From positions 1 through 64,000 of the forward strand of contig NZ_SJPV01000010.1 in assembly GCF_007860135.1 (NCBI RefSeq): DNA of 64,000 nt. Direction: 5' to 3'. The notes under the pieces are model-generated. The model had not been told where the DNA came from and made no database searches. It was given only the letters and a program-made list of their open reading frames with translations. The translations under genes and the position numbers were made by a program. This stretch comes from Novipirellula artificiosorum (lineage in GTDB: Bacteria > Planctomycetota > Planctomycetia > Pirellulales > Pirellulaceae). Shown here piece by piece: positions 1 to 10,300 of the stretch (position 1 is its first letter; every line of letters begins with the position of its first letter).

Positions 1-115
1 GCCTTATCGAGTTGATTTTGAAATGTAAATGCCATCCGTGACACCCTGAAAAGCAGGAGAAACTGGTAACCTTTCGCACAGCCTACCAAGTACATCCAAT
101 TCCGTCACTTGATGT

Positions 116-2005
116 TCACGCGATGCTTAGATAAGAGAACGCGAGGATATTCCCAAGCGTGGTCTCCTCTTCGCTCCCCGTCGTCTGTCCGTCCCGGCCA
201 ATCAGATCAAGTGCCTTGTTCGCGTGCTGTTCGATAAGATCCGCGGTTTCCAGAGGCGTACGCTTCCCCCGGTTTTTTCCCGCTGCCGCATCCTTGATTG
301 AGCACACTTCCGCACCAGGTGGCGGTTCGGTTCTCAGCATTTGCTGGATGGTTCGGAATGTATTGGTCCCGACGCAGGCCTCAGGCCACCACGCATAGTC
401 CGCCTTCCATGTCCCTTGAATCACCTCCGTGAACATCGGAACCCCCAGCGACGCGTGCTTCCACGCTTCGAAGAGAGTGTTCGGGGACAGGGACGGATAT
501 CGCTTCTCCATCTGCTTTTTGAAAACGGAATCCGGCACCTCCGGATTGTAGCCAAGTCGGCCCCAAAGCATGTATGTATACCAATGTCGGCGGACCTCTA
601 GCATCCCTTCGGCCCATGGCGCCTTGCTCAACAAGTCGTAGGTCGCCGTGTAACCATCCGCCCCCATCACGAAACCGCGAACGATATTTTCCCGGTCCGG
701 AAACCCGGCAAGATAGCTCCGGACGAAATCCGGATTGCCCCAGTGCAGATAGTAGAAGGAATCGTTTCTCAACTCGATCCACGTCTTCAGATTCAGCGCG
801 GCCAACTGAGCGGGGATGTCACCGTTCCTGCTCCGGATCCACTGCGGCCGGACCGCAGAGTAAATGTGTGCCACCGCGTACTTGTTCGAGAACTCGAAGC
901 GCACGTTCGGCATGGAATACATGGGCTTGAAAGTTTTCGATAAGGCTTCGGAACTGGCCCCGTGGTAGCGATGAATGAACACGATGTTTCGATCAGGGTT
1001 CGCTTTCGCGAAATCGAGGATTCCTTCCCCATAGACGTCCCACATCCATCTCGCTTCCTCTTCATCGTCTCCGATCTGCGTATTCTCTCCGGCGGTCACA
1101 CCGAAGCCGCTAAGGTCAGGATAGGTCTCGAACAAGCGGGTGACGCAGCTTCGCATGTACTTCTTCAAGCCGGGCGACTTGGGATCATTGCTTATGCCGT
1201 ATTTCCCCGTTGCACCATAGGTGTAGATATTCCAGTTGAAGAAATAGACCTCGAATCCGCGGTTCTTCGCGTATTTCATCACTTTCCTCCAAAACTCGAT
1301 TTTCTCATCGATGGACAGCTTTTTGGAGAACCCGTCAAAGCCCTGAACATCCTGAATCGCAACATTGGGATAGTCCGGCATGCTGATCAACGAGGTGAAT
1401 GGGTGCAGGGACCACAGCGTGATCGCATTGTAGCGATAGCGTGCCATTTCATCGAACCACGACTCCCAGAACGAAAAGTCCCAGACATCCTTGATGGCCG
1501 CCTTGGTGGAGTCGCCCTTGAACGAAAGCTTGGAAAATCCATTTCCATAGTAGGTCGGACTGCGCCGGTCCCAGGGGATGTTGAACTTGATCCCACGCCT
1601 CAGAAGACGCGGATGATCCGCCTCCTGATAGGTCTTGCCAAAGCCATCGGAGGTGAACAGCTCTGCAAGCCGCAAGGCACCATACATCGCCCCGTTTGCA
1701 TCGCCCCCCTTCACGACATACCGATCCGCCTCCACACAATCAATGGTGTAGGCTTGCTCGCCGAGGCTTTCATCCAGCTGAATCAGCACCGACTGCGTAC
1801 CCGCTGCTTGCCCGGCGTTTGGCAGCCCTCGGAGGTCCACATTCAAGCCATGGGATTCAAGCACCAACTTGATGTCATTGGCTCCGAATTCGATTTGTCC
1901 AACAGCAGTATCGGCATATATGTCGATCGCTCTTGCCGTTTGAACAAACGGTGCGATCAACGTGATCACGCTTCCTATGACTCCTATCAACGATCTCATT
2001 AGCAT
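116..2005 (-). CDS. Secreted alpha-glucuronidase-like glycoside hydrolase
   Basis: 629 aa. An N-terminal hydrophobic segment (MRSLIGVIGSVITLIAPFV) is a signal peptide, so the enzyme is probably exported. Residues 30-130 resemble the small alpha/beta domain that precedes the barrel in alpha-glucuronidases and GH20 enzymes (YGALRLAELF). A TIM-barrel-like region follows, with SGFGVTAGENT at about residues 300-310, typical of the GH67-like group. The C-terminus stops abruptly after ILAFSYLSIA, where I would expect more helical sequence, so a truncation is possible. Sulfatase genes follow upstream on the same strand, which suggests removal of uronic acid from a sulfated polysaccharide. The exact GH family is not certain; the hydrolase assignment is fairly secure. 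Confidence 0.6.
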   Translation of the reverse strand: MLMRSLIGVIGSVITLIAPFVQTARAIDIYADTAVGQIEFGANDIKLVLESHGLNVDLRGLPNAGQAAGTQSVLIQLDESLGEQAYTIDCVEADRYVVKGGDANGAMYGALRLAELFTSDGFGKTYQEADHPRLLRRGIKFNIPWDRRSPTYYGNGFSKLSFKGDSTKAAIKDVWDFSFWESWFDEMARYRYNAITLWSLHPFTSLISMPDYPNVAIQDVQGFDGFSKKLSIDEKIEFWRKVMKYAKNRGFEVYFFNWNIYTYGATGKYGISNDPKSPGLKKYMRSCVTRLFETYPDLSGFGVTAGENTQIGDDEEEARWMWDVYGEGILDFAKANPDRNIVFIHRYHGASSEALSKTFKPMYSMPNVRFEFSNKYAVAHIYSAVRPQWIRSRNGDIPAQLAALNLKTWIELRNDSFYYLHWGNPDFVRSYLAGFPDRENIVRGFVMGADGYTATYDLLSKAPWAEGMLEVRRHWYTYMLWGRLGYNPEVPDSVFKKQMEKRYPSLSPNTLFEAWKHASLGVPMFTEVIQGTWKADYAWWPEACVGTNTFRTIQQMLRTEPPPGAEVCSIKDAAAGKNRGKRTPLETADLIEQHANKALDLIGRDGQTTGSEEETTLGNILAFSYLSIA

Positions 2006-2056
2006 AGGTCTTGTGTTTTTCTTGGTTGTAGTTGATTTAGAACGTAAAGTGCTTGC

Positions 2057-3514
2057 TCACCGGTGGGGATCGATGGTCTTTCCCTTTAGACTTCCAATCA
2101 TCCTCTTCGGAATTGGATGCCCCTCGTCAGCGCGGTCTAGACTGAATTTTTTGTTGGTCTGGAGGAATGGAAGCGGACCGTCCTCGCTCAGATAGTCGTT
2201 CTGCTCCTTCATCCATCGGAACAGCTCGGTCTTGAGACTTTGCTGGACATCCGCCATCTCGGGCCTGCCCGCGAGGTTACTTAACTCGTGAGGATCGCTC
2301 TGCGTGTCAAAGAGCATCTCTTCAGGGAGGTGCCTGTATTTCGACGCGCCCTTCTCGATGAAGTAATTGACTTCATTCCCTTTCGCTCTTTCCCGCTCTA
2401 GCCGCTCCATACTGTTGAAGTTGAAGATGTAGTGGTATCGCCCGTCGTGGACGGAACGTTGGGGAAAGACATGGCGATAGATGATGCCTTGATTGACGGT
2501 GACACCGTAGACGTATTCGTGTTGTTTGCCCTCACCCTTTTCGAGGATTGGCAGCAGGCTCATGCCATCGAGATCCTCGGGCGGCGTCCCGCCCGCCAGT
2601 TCGATCACCGTTGGCACGAAATCAGCGAAGCTACTCAAGGCATTCGTTCGGCCCGGAGGAACGTTCCCCGGCCAGCGAACTATGAACGCTACGTTCAGAC
2701 CGGAATCGTAGGCCGTGTATTTTCCGCGCGTCACACCGTGGTCATCGGCATAGAAAACGATTGTCTGATCCTCGATCCCATGCTTTTCGAGTAATTTGAG
2801 CACCGAGGCGAGCTCCCGCTCCTTCTGTGCGATGCTGGCATAATAAAGGGTCGCCTTTTTCTTCGCCTCCTCTGTGCTGTCGGCAAATGGAGGAAGCGAG
2901 ACATCGTCCGCCTTGTAGGGGCTTTCGTCAAAATACGGGCCGTGCGGAAACTCACTGGCGATCATCAAGCAGAACGGCTTCGATCCCTGGTCCTTCATCA
3001 ACTTGTCCATCTCCTGGATTGGAATCGAAGGCCTGGGCAATCCCTCTTCTTGGACGGGCTCCATACGTATGGACCAGGGAAACTGCGCGTCTGGATTCAC
3101 ATGCGATTTGCCGGCCAGCACTACCGTGTAACCGAGGTCGGACAGATACTTCGGAAGCGTTTGCACGCCCGGCCGGATGGGGGAGTGATTGATGAAACAG
3201 CCGTTCCGTAGCGGATAGAGCCCCGTGTAGAGCATGGATCGGCTGGGAGCGCAAATCGCCTGTCCCGTGAACGCCCTCTCGAAGACCAGCCCCTCCTTCG
3301 CCAAGGCGTCGGTGGTGGGAGTCGGCACAGCGACGTTACCATAGGTGCTATGGTCGAATTTGCTTTGATCGTCACCGAGGAAAAACACGATGTTAGGCTT
3401 CGAGCCCTTCATCTCCGAGTCAGCCCCAGCCGCTCCGCCCCCACCGCCGATGATTGCGTAGAACAAGATGACTGTAAGCTTGGAAAATTTGGTTTTCATC
3501 ATTTTGGTGGGCAT
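2057..3514 (-). CDS. Secreted type I sulfatase
   Basis: 485 aa. A signal peptide is followed by the alkaline-phosphatase-fold start PNIVFFLGDDQ, with the metal-binding Asp pair. The active-site motif C-A-P-S-R at about residue 88 is the canonical site for conversion of Cys to formylglycine. A GKSH motif lies near 135 and a Y-A-D-D-H-G metal site near 255. Full length for the family. It should hydrolyse sulfate esters on a sugar in the periplasm or outside the cell and needs a formylglycine-generating enzyme encoded elsewhere. It lies 51 nt upstream of the glucuronidase-like gene and 44 nt downstream of a second sulfatase, all on the same strand. The start at 3514 lacks a clear ribosome binding site; Met at 3502 is an alternative. 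Confidence 0.88.
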   Translation of the reverse strand: MPTKMMKTKFSKLTVILFYAIIGGGGGAAGADSEMKGSKPNIVFFLGDDQSKFDHSTYGNVAVPTPTTDALAKEGLVFERAFTGQAICAPSRSMLYTGLYPLRNGCFINHSPIRPGVQTLPKYLSDLGYTVVLAGKSHVNPDAQFPWSIRMEPVQEEGLPRPSIPIQEMDKLMKDQGSKPFCLMIASEFPHGPYFDESPYKADDVSLPPFADSTEEAKKKATLYYASIAQKERELASVLKLLEKHGIEDQTIVFYADDHGVTRGKYTAYDSGLNVAFIVRWPGNVPPGRTNALSSFADFVPTVIELAGGTPPEDLDGMSLLPILEKGEGKQHEYVYGVTVNQGIIYRHVFPQRSVHDGRYHYIFNFNSMERLERERAKGNEVNYFIEKGASKYRHLPEEMLFDTQSDPHELSNLAGRPEMADVQQSLKTELFRWMKEQNDYLSEDGPLPFLQTNKKFSLDRADEGHPIPKRMIGSLKGKTIDPHR

Positions 3515-3558
3515 GTTAGTTGTCTAATTTTGAAATCGTGCGTGGCGAGTCAGGGTGG

Positions 3559-4950
3559 TTAGAAGGCGGCCGATTCAGCGAGCTTGATCCGCCGGTGGAG
3601 TTCCTCGCGCATAAACTTCAAGGTGGAGGCATATTCCGGGTTCCCTACGATGTTCCGGTTCTCCTTCGGATCTTTTTGAAGGTCATACATCATCTCTTCT
3701 CCATTGGAATATCTCGAGTAGGTGAACTGGTCCGTCACCACCGCGTCAGCCTCCTTGAACCGAGCATAGACCGCCTCGTTGATTTTCTTGTCAGGTGCGC
3801 TTAGAAGTTCCACAAAACTGTGGCCTTGCACGGACTTCGGAACCTCCAGTCCTGCCAGCGAGCAGAGTGTAGGGAAAATATCGACGCTCTGAATCAGCGA
3901 ACCGCTTTTTCCCTGCATCTTCCCTGGGACCTTCACGATCAGCGGAATTCGCAGCGCGTTGTGCATGGTGTTGTGTTTGCCCCAGAAATTGTGCTCGCCG
4001 AGGTGCCAGCCGTGGTCGCCCCAAAGGATGACGATCGTGTTTTCCGCCAGCCCGAGTCTCTCAAGTTCGTTGAGCACATCACCGGTCAGCTTGTCCGAAT
4101 AGCTTGTTGAGGCGAAGTAGCCGTGGCGCATTTTGCGATGGAAGGCTTCCGATGCCGGCCTAAACTTACCCAGCGAATAGGTCTTGAATTCGCCGGACCC
4201 ATGCAGGGCATCGGGTGCGTCCTCCGGTTTGAAGCGGTTATCCGCGATCGGCAGCGTGGCTTCATCATAGAGGTCCCAATATTTTTTCGGAGCAATGAAG
4301 GGCAGGTGTGGGCGAATGAACCCGCAGGCGAGGAAGAAGGGTTTTCCGCTCTCCTTGAGCTCCCGCAGATCCGCAATCGTCTGCTCGGCCACGATTCCGT
4401 CGCCATAAGCGTTGTCCGGCACATCGGCATCGTCGAAGAACAGTTTCGCCCCCTTGCCGCCTTTCTTCCTGGCAGCGGGGGCGGCGGACTCAGATTCTTC
4501 CGAGTCGGCGTCACCCACCCGCCGGGCAGGCCTGCTCCAGCTTCGCTCCGCCGTGTCCGTGGCTGTGTGAAAGACTTTGCCATTCGCCTTGGTGAAGTAG
4601 CCAGCATCCTTGAAGACCTGTGGCATGGTGACCGCATTCGGGGTGTCTTCATCCACTTTCGCAAGAAAGTCGATGTAGCGATTCTTTGTCGGCAGAATGC
4701 CGGTCATCAGACTGGCTCGCGAAGCGCCGCAGACCGCAACCGAACAGTATGCCCGATCGAAGACCATACTCTCGGCCGCGAGCTTGTCGATGTGCGGCGA
4801 CTTTACGACGGTGTCGCCATAGCATCCCAGCTCAGGACGCAGGTCGTCGATCGCAATGAAAAGGATGTTGGGCTTGGCGTCTTCGGCCGCACCAGCCCGG
4901 ACGACGAAGAGAAGCGTTAGGAGGACAAGGATAGTTCGTCGGGTTTTCAT
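3559..4950 (-). CDS. Secreted sulfatase, iduronate-2-sulfatase type
   Basis: 463 aa from the Met at 4950, which gives a clean signal peptide (MKTRRTILVLLTLLFVVRAGA). The reading frame is open further upstream to 5037 but that extension is not signal-like. PNILFIAIDDLRPELGCYG is the typical opening of iduronate-2-sulfatase-type proteins. The active-site motif at about residue 74 is C-G-A-S-R, with Ala in place of the usual Pro, followed by ASLMTG. Further motifs are KVFH near 125, RPHLPF near 210 and WGDHGWHLGEH near 310. A charged linker (residues 150-170, Glu/Ser then Lys/Gly rich) looks inserted. It probably acts on 2-sulfated uronic acid or a related residue, by family analogy only. Confidence 0.85.
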   Translation of the reverse strand: MKTRRTILVLLTLLFVVRAGAAEDAKPNILFIAIDDLRPELGCYGDTVVKSPHIDKLAAESMVFDRAYCSVAVCGASRASLMTGILPTKNRYIDFLAKVDEDTPNAVTMPQVFKDAGYFTKANGKVFHTATDTAERSWSRPARRVGDADSEESESAAPAARKKGGKGAKLFFDDADVPDNAYGDGIVAEQTIADLRELKESGKPFFLACGFIRPHLPFIAPKKYWDLYDEATLPIADNRFKPEDAPDALHGSGEFKTYSLGKFRPASEAFHRKMRHGYFASTSYSDKLTGDVLNELERLGLAENTIVILWGDHGWHLGEHNFWGKHNTMHNALRIPLIVKVPGKMQGKSGSLIQSVDIFPTLCSLAGLEVPKSVQGHSFVELLSAPDKKINEAVYARFKEADAVVTDQFTYSRYSNGEEMMYDLQKDPKENRNIVGNPEYASTLKFMREELHRRIKLAESAAF

Positions 4951-5433
4951 AATGGTAGATCTTACGTGAATTGCTATAGATTTGCGTTTGCGATGTAGCT
5001 TGTTGAGAAGCCTCGTGAATGTGCTGCAATCGATCACGCAGCAAGCGTTTCGTAGTCAACTGGGGATTGAGTCTTCTAGCCAAATTGTCCCGAAGCCGTG
5101 CGTCTCAATGCGTCGGTTCCTGATCCGCTGAAAGACATCAGACGCTCTAAAAATCATTGTCAGTGCATATGATACGCGCGAGCTATGAACAATCCCGACA
5201 CGAGATTTATCAAATCTGCTTTTCATTATCCGTCACCTTCATACGTTTCGCACCAGCTGGTCAGGATCGAAAAGAAATTTTTCGAGATCCTGCGATGTTT
5301 TCGTGTATGGAAATCGCAAGGATCACGCATACATCAACTGGATTTAGATGCCAGTGCCTTTGATCGCGTTTTGCATTTGTCCTTTGCCCTGGCTCTTGGC
5401 TGTCTTCCATGCATGGTCATCCAGAGGAAATGA
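4951..5433. other. Non-coding gap before the GH39-like gene
   Basis: About 480 bases between two minus-strand genes. Short open frames occur on both strands but none has a ribosome binding site with protein-like composition. I see no RNA gene, clear terminator or repeat. It presumably contains the promoter of the 3559-4950 sulfatase. The base composition turns more AT-rich from here leftward into the 5434-7080 gene. Confidence 0.4.
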
Positions 5434-7080
5434 CTATTCAGCAGGGCTCAACCTAATGAAACGCAAAGCACTGCCGTGAAAGTCCAGATTCAGCTCGATT
5501 ATTCCATTTACGGTGTCGATCTTCTCGGCTGCTTTAACCGACTTCATTTCGCCCATTTCCTGATATTTCTTCAGATTCTTTGTAATCACTTCGATAACGC
5601 CTTCCATATTTTCTTCTCCATAACGTGCGCCAATGTTGCGTTGCAGATAGAATTTGGTCTCTTTCGCAGGAATGCCGGCGGCTTCAATATCTTTGTAGAG
5701 TTGGTGAATAAAAACTCCGTTATGCTGATCAAGAAGCTGTTCATCAATAGACCATCTGTTTTCTCTTGCAATTCGATCACCGACCAACGTTAACGCGATA
5801 TTGTTTTCAGATGCTTGTTTCGCATTGTCATGATGTGAATAGACGAGCAGATAGAGGTCGTCATTCTTCCATGCGGCAATGGTACCAAACTTCAATTGCT
5901 TCTGTGCATCTTTCAAGACGTTAACGCGTTGTCCGCCTTCCATCACAGCTAAACAATCCATGACGTTCATCCAAGGGTCAAAAAGACCCGGAACAATTTG
6001 TTCAACGCCATAAATGGTTCCCATGTGCTGATCCCAGTTATAAATACGACGCACATTATACCGGTAGGCCACATCGACGGTGTGCGCATATAGACCAGCA
6101 AAGAACTCCGTATTACTGACCGCTTCTCCGCGACTGAGACATTCATTCAATTCGCCATATTCATGAATTTCGCAATCAATATCTTTGATCGAGGGATATT
6201 TGGCCAATTCAGCGCGGACCTTTTGCATGTTTTCTTCGTATAAAAAAGGATGCGGCGACATCGCATAGACGGACTGCGAGTAATAATCGATTTTCGTGCC
6301 GATTTTCCCGGTATAGTAATTTGTTCCTTCCGCACAGTGTTTAAGAATATCGAAACCCCATCGCCCTCCTTTTTGGCCTTTCTGGCTTCCATTCCACATC
6401 AGCATGTTTCCCGGACCGATCCACGGATCTTTAATAATGCTCTCCAACGCCGCGACGGTGTAATCGTAATGTTTAAAATACTCTTCCTTGGTTCCGGACC
6501 AGTGACCAGGAAATAGATCTGGCTCCGTACCTACTCGATAACGCCATGAACTTACCTCCTCCAAACCAAACTCATCCACCAGCGCCGTGAGAAATTTCTG
6601 TACATAGCGGAACCATAGATCGAAGTCGTCAGGAGGACTCGTATTTCCATATTTATTAAAGGGCTGACTGCTCATTTTTTGGGGCACATTGTCCAGCACG
6701 ATCCAAGGAATGTATCCAGCCGCCTTTTGAGCCTTTACGTAATCGATAAATCCCGAAAAATCACAAATAATCTCTCCCTGATTATCCACCTCCTGAAACC
6801 ACTCGTCGCTCCCGCCTGTTTTTCCTCCTAAGCAGCGAATGCTGTTGATGTATTTGATGTGCTTGGAGATCTTTGGAATTTTTTCCAGGAACACTGGATC
6901 TTTCCAAAGCGAAATGCTGTTAATCACACGCACGTTCCACAGATTATAGACGTCACCCACGAGATTATCTGCTTCTACTGTCATAACGTGCTTTTCAGAA
7001 ACAATGGTCTCTTCTTTCACGTCATCCGCCCGCACTTGCACGGCTGCCAACAGAAGCCCTATACACCATATCTTTTTCAT
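5434..7080 (-). CDS. Secreted GH39-like glycosidase
   Basis: 548 aa with a short signal peptide (MKKIWCIGLLLAAVQVRA). The fold resembles a (beta/alpha)8 glycosidase of the GH39 type (beta-xylosidase or alpha-iduronidase group). YRVGTEPDL near residue 190 corresponds to the acid/base Asn/Thr-Glu-Pro signature, and DCEIHEYGEL near 300 is a good candidate for the nucleophile strand. The whole protein is collinear with the C-terminal third of the neighbouring 7309-11679 product (shared RVGTEPDL, HWSGTKE, GPGN and YRYNVRRIYNWDQH-like segments). Codon use is more AT-rich than in genes from 17 kb onward. Substrate unknown; xylose or a uronic acid would fit the neighbours. Confidence 0.62.
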   Translation of the reverse strand: MKKIWCIGLLLAAVQVRADDVKEETIVSEKHVMTVEADNLVGDVYNLWNVRVINSISLWKDPVFLEKIPKISKHIKYINSIRCLGGKTGGSDEWFQEVDNQGEIICDFSGFIDYVKAQKAAGYIPWIVLDNVPQKMSSQPFNKYGNTSPPDDFDLWFRYVQKFLTALVDEFGLEEVSSWRYRVGTEPDLFPGHWSGTKEEYFKHYDYTVAALESIIKDPWIGPGNMLMWNGSQKGQKGGRWGFDILKHCAEGTNYYTGKIGTKIDYYSQSVYAMSPHPFLYEENMQKVRAELAKYPSIKDIDCEIHEYGELNECLSRGEAVSNTEFFAGLYAHTVDVAYRYNVRRIYNWDQHMGTIYGVEQIVPGLFDPWMNVMDCLAVMEGGQRVNVLKDAQKQLKFGTIAAWKNDDLYLLVYSHHDNAKQASENNIALTLVGDRIARENRWSIDEQLLDQHNGVFIHQLYKDIEAAGIPAKETKFYLQRNIGARYGEENMEGVIEVITKNLKKYQEMGEMKSVKAAEKIDTVNGIIELNLDFHGSALRFIRLSPAE

Positions 7081-7308
7081 CGAATTTCCCCTTATGCTTG
7101 CGCGATCTCATGCATGTGATTCCACGACCATCTGACGTACCTCTGAATATATCTATTTAGGCCCCCCAATACAGTGCCTTTTCGGCAATCGCCACTGTCC
7201 AGTCTGACGCCACTGAAGCTGCCTCTACCCATCACAGCCCGGTGAACAAGTACGAATAATCCAATAGTCTTTGTCGAGTAGACATAATATGGTTTCTCTA
7301 TATTCAAT

Positions 7309-10300
7309 TTAATCTCTAGGTTTCAGACGCAACAATACGACGCTGTGTCCATCCAATTCTAGATCGAAGTAGAGCTGTCCGGCCGAGCCTTTTTTAAAGG
7401 CTGGCGGGTTCATGCGGGAAAGCTCGCTCATCCGTTCATACTTCGCCTTGTTCTTTTGAATAAGGCTCTCTATTTCGCGTTTACCGGCCTGTCTTATATC
7501 GGCCTTTTGCTCATGCATGAAACCGGGATGATCGCCGTTAATGACGGATGCTTCTGAAATAGACCATTGGCGGGCTTTTATGGTTTCCCCTTGCAGGAGC
7601 ACGCGAACCGGGACGCGGTCTCCATTATCCCGTACGGCCAAATGGCGGAACACCATGACATCCAGATGTCCCTCTTTGGCTATCGCGATGCAGCCCACAT
7701 GATCCGCTTCGCTGGAACGTGTTGCTGTGGATTGAAAACGGATGCCCCCCACCATTTCTTCGAGTCGGTCCATCACATGGCTTATCGGGGTGTCGATGCC
7801 CTTCCCCTTATTGGCGTTCCATTCCCACTGATAAACGCGAGGGACTTGCAGGGTATTAATCTTGTCGGCAAAGTGTGCCATCCAGGAACCGCCAAATTCA
7901 GTGCCGTCGCCGACGATCCATTTGCCGTTTTCGCTCAGAATGCCGAATTCCTGAATCTCCACTGGAACCTGGTAAAAACTCGGGTATTGTTTCAATTTTT
8001 GTCGCATTTCATTAATGACCTGATTAAAGCGTTCATCAGGCTTCCCAACGGAAGTGTAATAGCTGGTGGAAAAGAAATGCATCGGTGTGCCGATCTTTCC
8101 GGTGACATAATTTGTTCCAGTCGCGCAATGGTCAATAATCTCACTGCCCCAGGTGTTCCACTTCCATTTCTTTGCGGGATCAAGAATGTTTCCCGGCCCG
8201 ATTATTGCTTCAGGAATGATGCTCGTTACGGCTGCTACCGTATGGTCATAGTGAGCCAGATACTGCTCCTTTGTTCCTGACCAGTGCTGGTCTAAAAGGT
8301 CGGGTTCCGTACCGACACGAAAGCGCCATGTTTTAACTTCATCATATCCAAATTCGCTAACCAAGGCTTGAACCAACTGTTTTATATAGCTGCTCCATAC
8401 CTCGAAGTTGTTGGGCGGCATTGAGTTGCCATACCGGTTCTTGGTCGGCTTGTCGCACATTTTGGCTGGCACATTATCCAGCACAATCCATGGAGTAAAC
8501 CCACATTCCCGAATGCCTGCAATCAGATCGATGGCCAGAGAGAAATCGCAGATCGCCTGTCCCTGTTCATCGACCCCTCGGTAGTAATCATCCTTCTCCA
8601 GCTTAATACCGCCTAGAAAACGCACGCAGTTAATATAGTCTGCATATTTATACATTTCGCGGAGTTCGGCATGGTTGGCCTGGTCCAGAAACGTCTTCTG
8701 AACGGTAACCGGAAAAACATTCCAGAAGTTGTAGAATTCGCCCATCTCTTGGTCGGTATCTACGGCGATATCAATCCGTTCATCCTGCGTTGGCGTTGAC
8801 GGTTTGGATTGAGTTGTCTCAAGCGATATCGTGAGTAAGCGTAATGGACCTTCCAGGCCGGTTGCTGTTGGATTGCTGAACTCCTCAGTCCATCTCTGTG
8901 CGACGGGGTTATGGGTAAGGGATTTGCAATAATTTGCCAATACGGTGGTGTAATGGATTTCAATATCGTTGCTTCCATCTTTGAGCAAGTCGGCAATGGG
9001 GTACACGGCTTCACCATACCAGCGTGTGCCTGCCTTTATGCCGTTCACATAGAGTTCAGTGACCCCTTCGTTCACTTTTCCGAGGTCAAGATGGGTAAAA
9101 CCCTCGGTATCCTTCAGCGTGGTGTTGTAAATAAGTGTTCCACCAAAGGTTCGTTGTGTGGCTTCGCTGGAGTGGCCGAAGTCGATCAGTTGATCCACAT
9201 TCCACGTGAACGTTTTCCCATCAACGCGATTTCCGGTGACAGTCCAACTTCCCTTCACTGCTTTGGATTGTTTTAACACTCGCTCAACGGGCGCCGCTTT
9301 CGCTTGGGGCTTTTCCTCTTCGAACACGAGCAGGAGCGATTGCAATGGCTCCAAGGTGATGCGAAGCTGATTCGGATCGGACGTGAAAGGATAAGGTGTT
9401 CGTTCTCCCGTTTCCGGGTTCCAGGACCAGGGATATTTTCCTTCGACTGGGAATGTTGCAGCAAACGTCGCTTCTTCGGCGCGGTGAACGTTGGCGAAGA
9501 AGTAAATTTGCTTTCCTTCCGCACGTTGATGAATCTGATATACCTTTTGGCTGGGCTGATCGATGGCCACGTCGGGAGAGACGCCCGCTTTTTCTAACAT
9601 GGTTCGGGTCCAGTCGTACAACAGGTCGAGCGATTTCGGCTGTTTCACCTGGGTGACCGAGGCGGGGTGTTCTGCGAGCAGACGCTCCATCGCGTTTTTA
9701 ACCAACTGATCGTTTTTTGCGTGATCCTTAAATTGAAGCGACTTCATGGGGAGCTGATCAATCGCGACGATTTCTCCTCCTGCTTCGGCGAATGCTTGAA
9801 CGGCGGCCGCGGCACGCGGAGAAATGGATTGCATGCTTGCGAGCACGAGCAGGTCATAGCGCATGGGGCCATAGGCGATGGCGCCGTCCTTTACTGTGGC
9901 TTCTTCCAGAATTCTTTGATTGATGTAGTCGCAGGAATAGCCTAACTGGCTGATCGGCTCCCAGAGTTTGTTGAGGTATTCCGGAGTCATATGGAAGGGG
10001 TCTCTGCTCAGCCCGACATCGCCCCACAAATCCGCGGTGGGTCCAATGATCGCGATTTTCTTCAGGGGTTGCGAGTTTTGAAACACGAAAGAGAGGCGCG
10101 CGTTGTAGTCGGCCCATCGCGAAAGGTGTTTCCACCATGGGTTCAGCTCGCTGAAAAACGCGCCAAAACGTATCCAACCCGGAAACGCCACATCAGGAGG
10201 GGAATAGTTAAACCCATGCAGGACGGAATGATTCATGCCGGTGATAAAGTTCATGTCGTCGTGCTGTTTGATCTCTTCCAGCGTCGTTTTGAAGACGCCT

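Noticed and set aside
962..2002. Long plus-strand open frame opposite the glucuronidase-like gene
   Set aside because: Its translation has no recognisable domain, no ribosome binding site supports it, and the opposite frame has a clear signal peptide and enzyme motifs. It is a shadow.
4123..4920. 265-codon plus-strand frame opposite the second sulfatase
   Set aside because: Complementary to conserved sulfatase motifs, Arg-rich and without known domains; a shadow frame.
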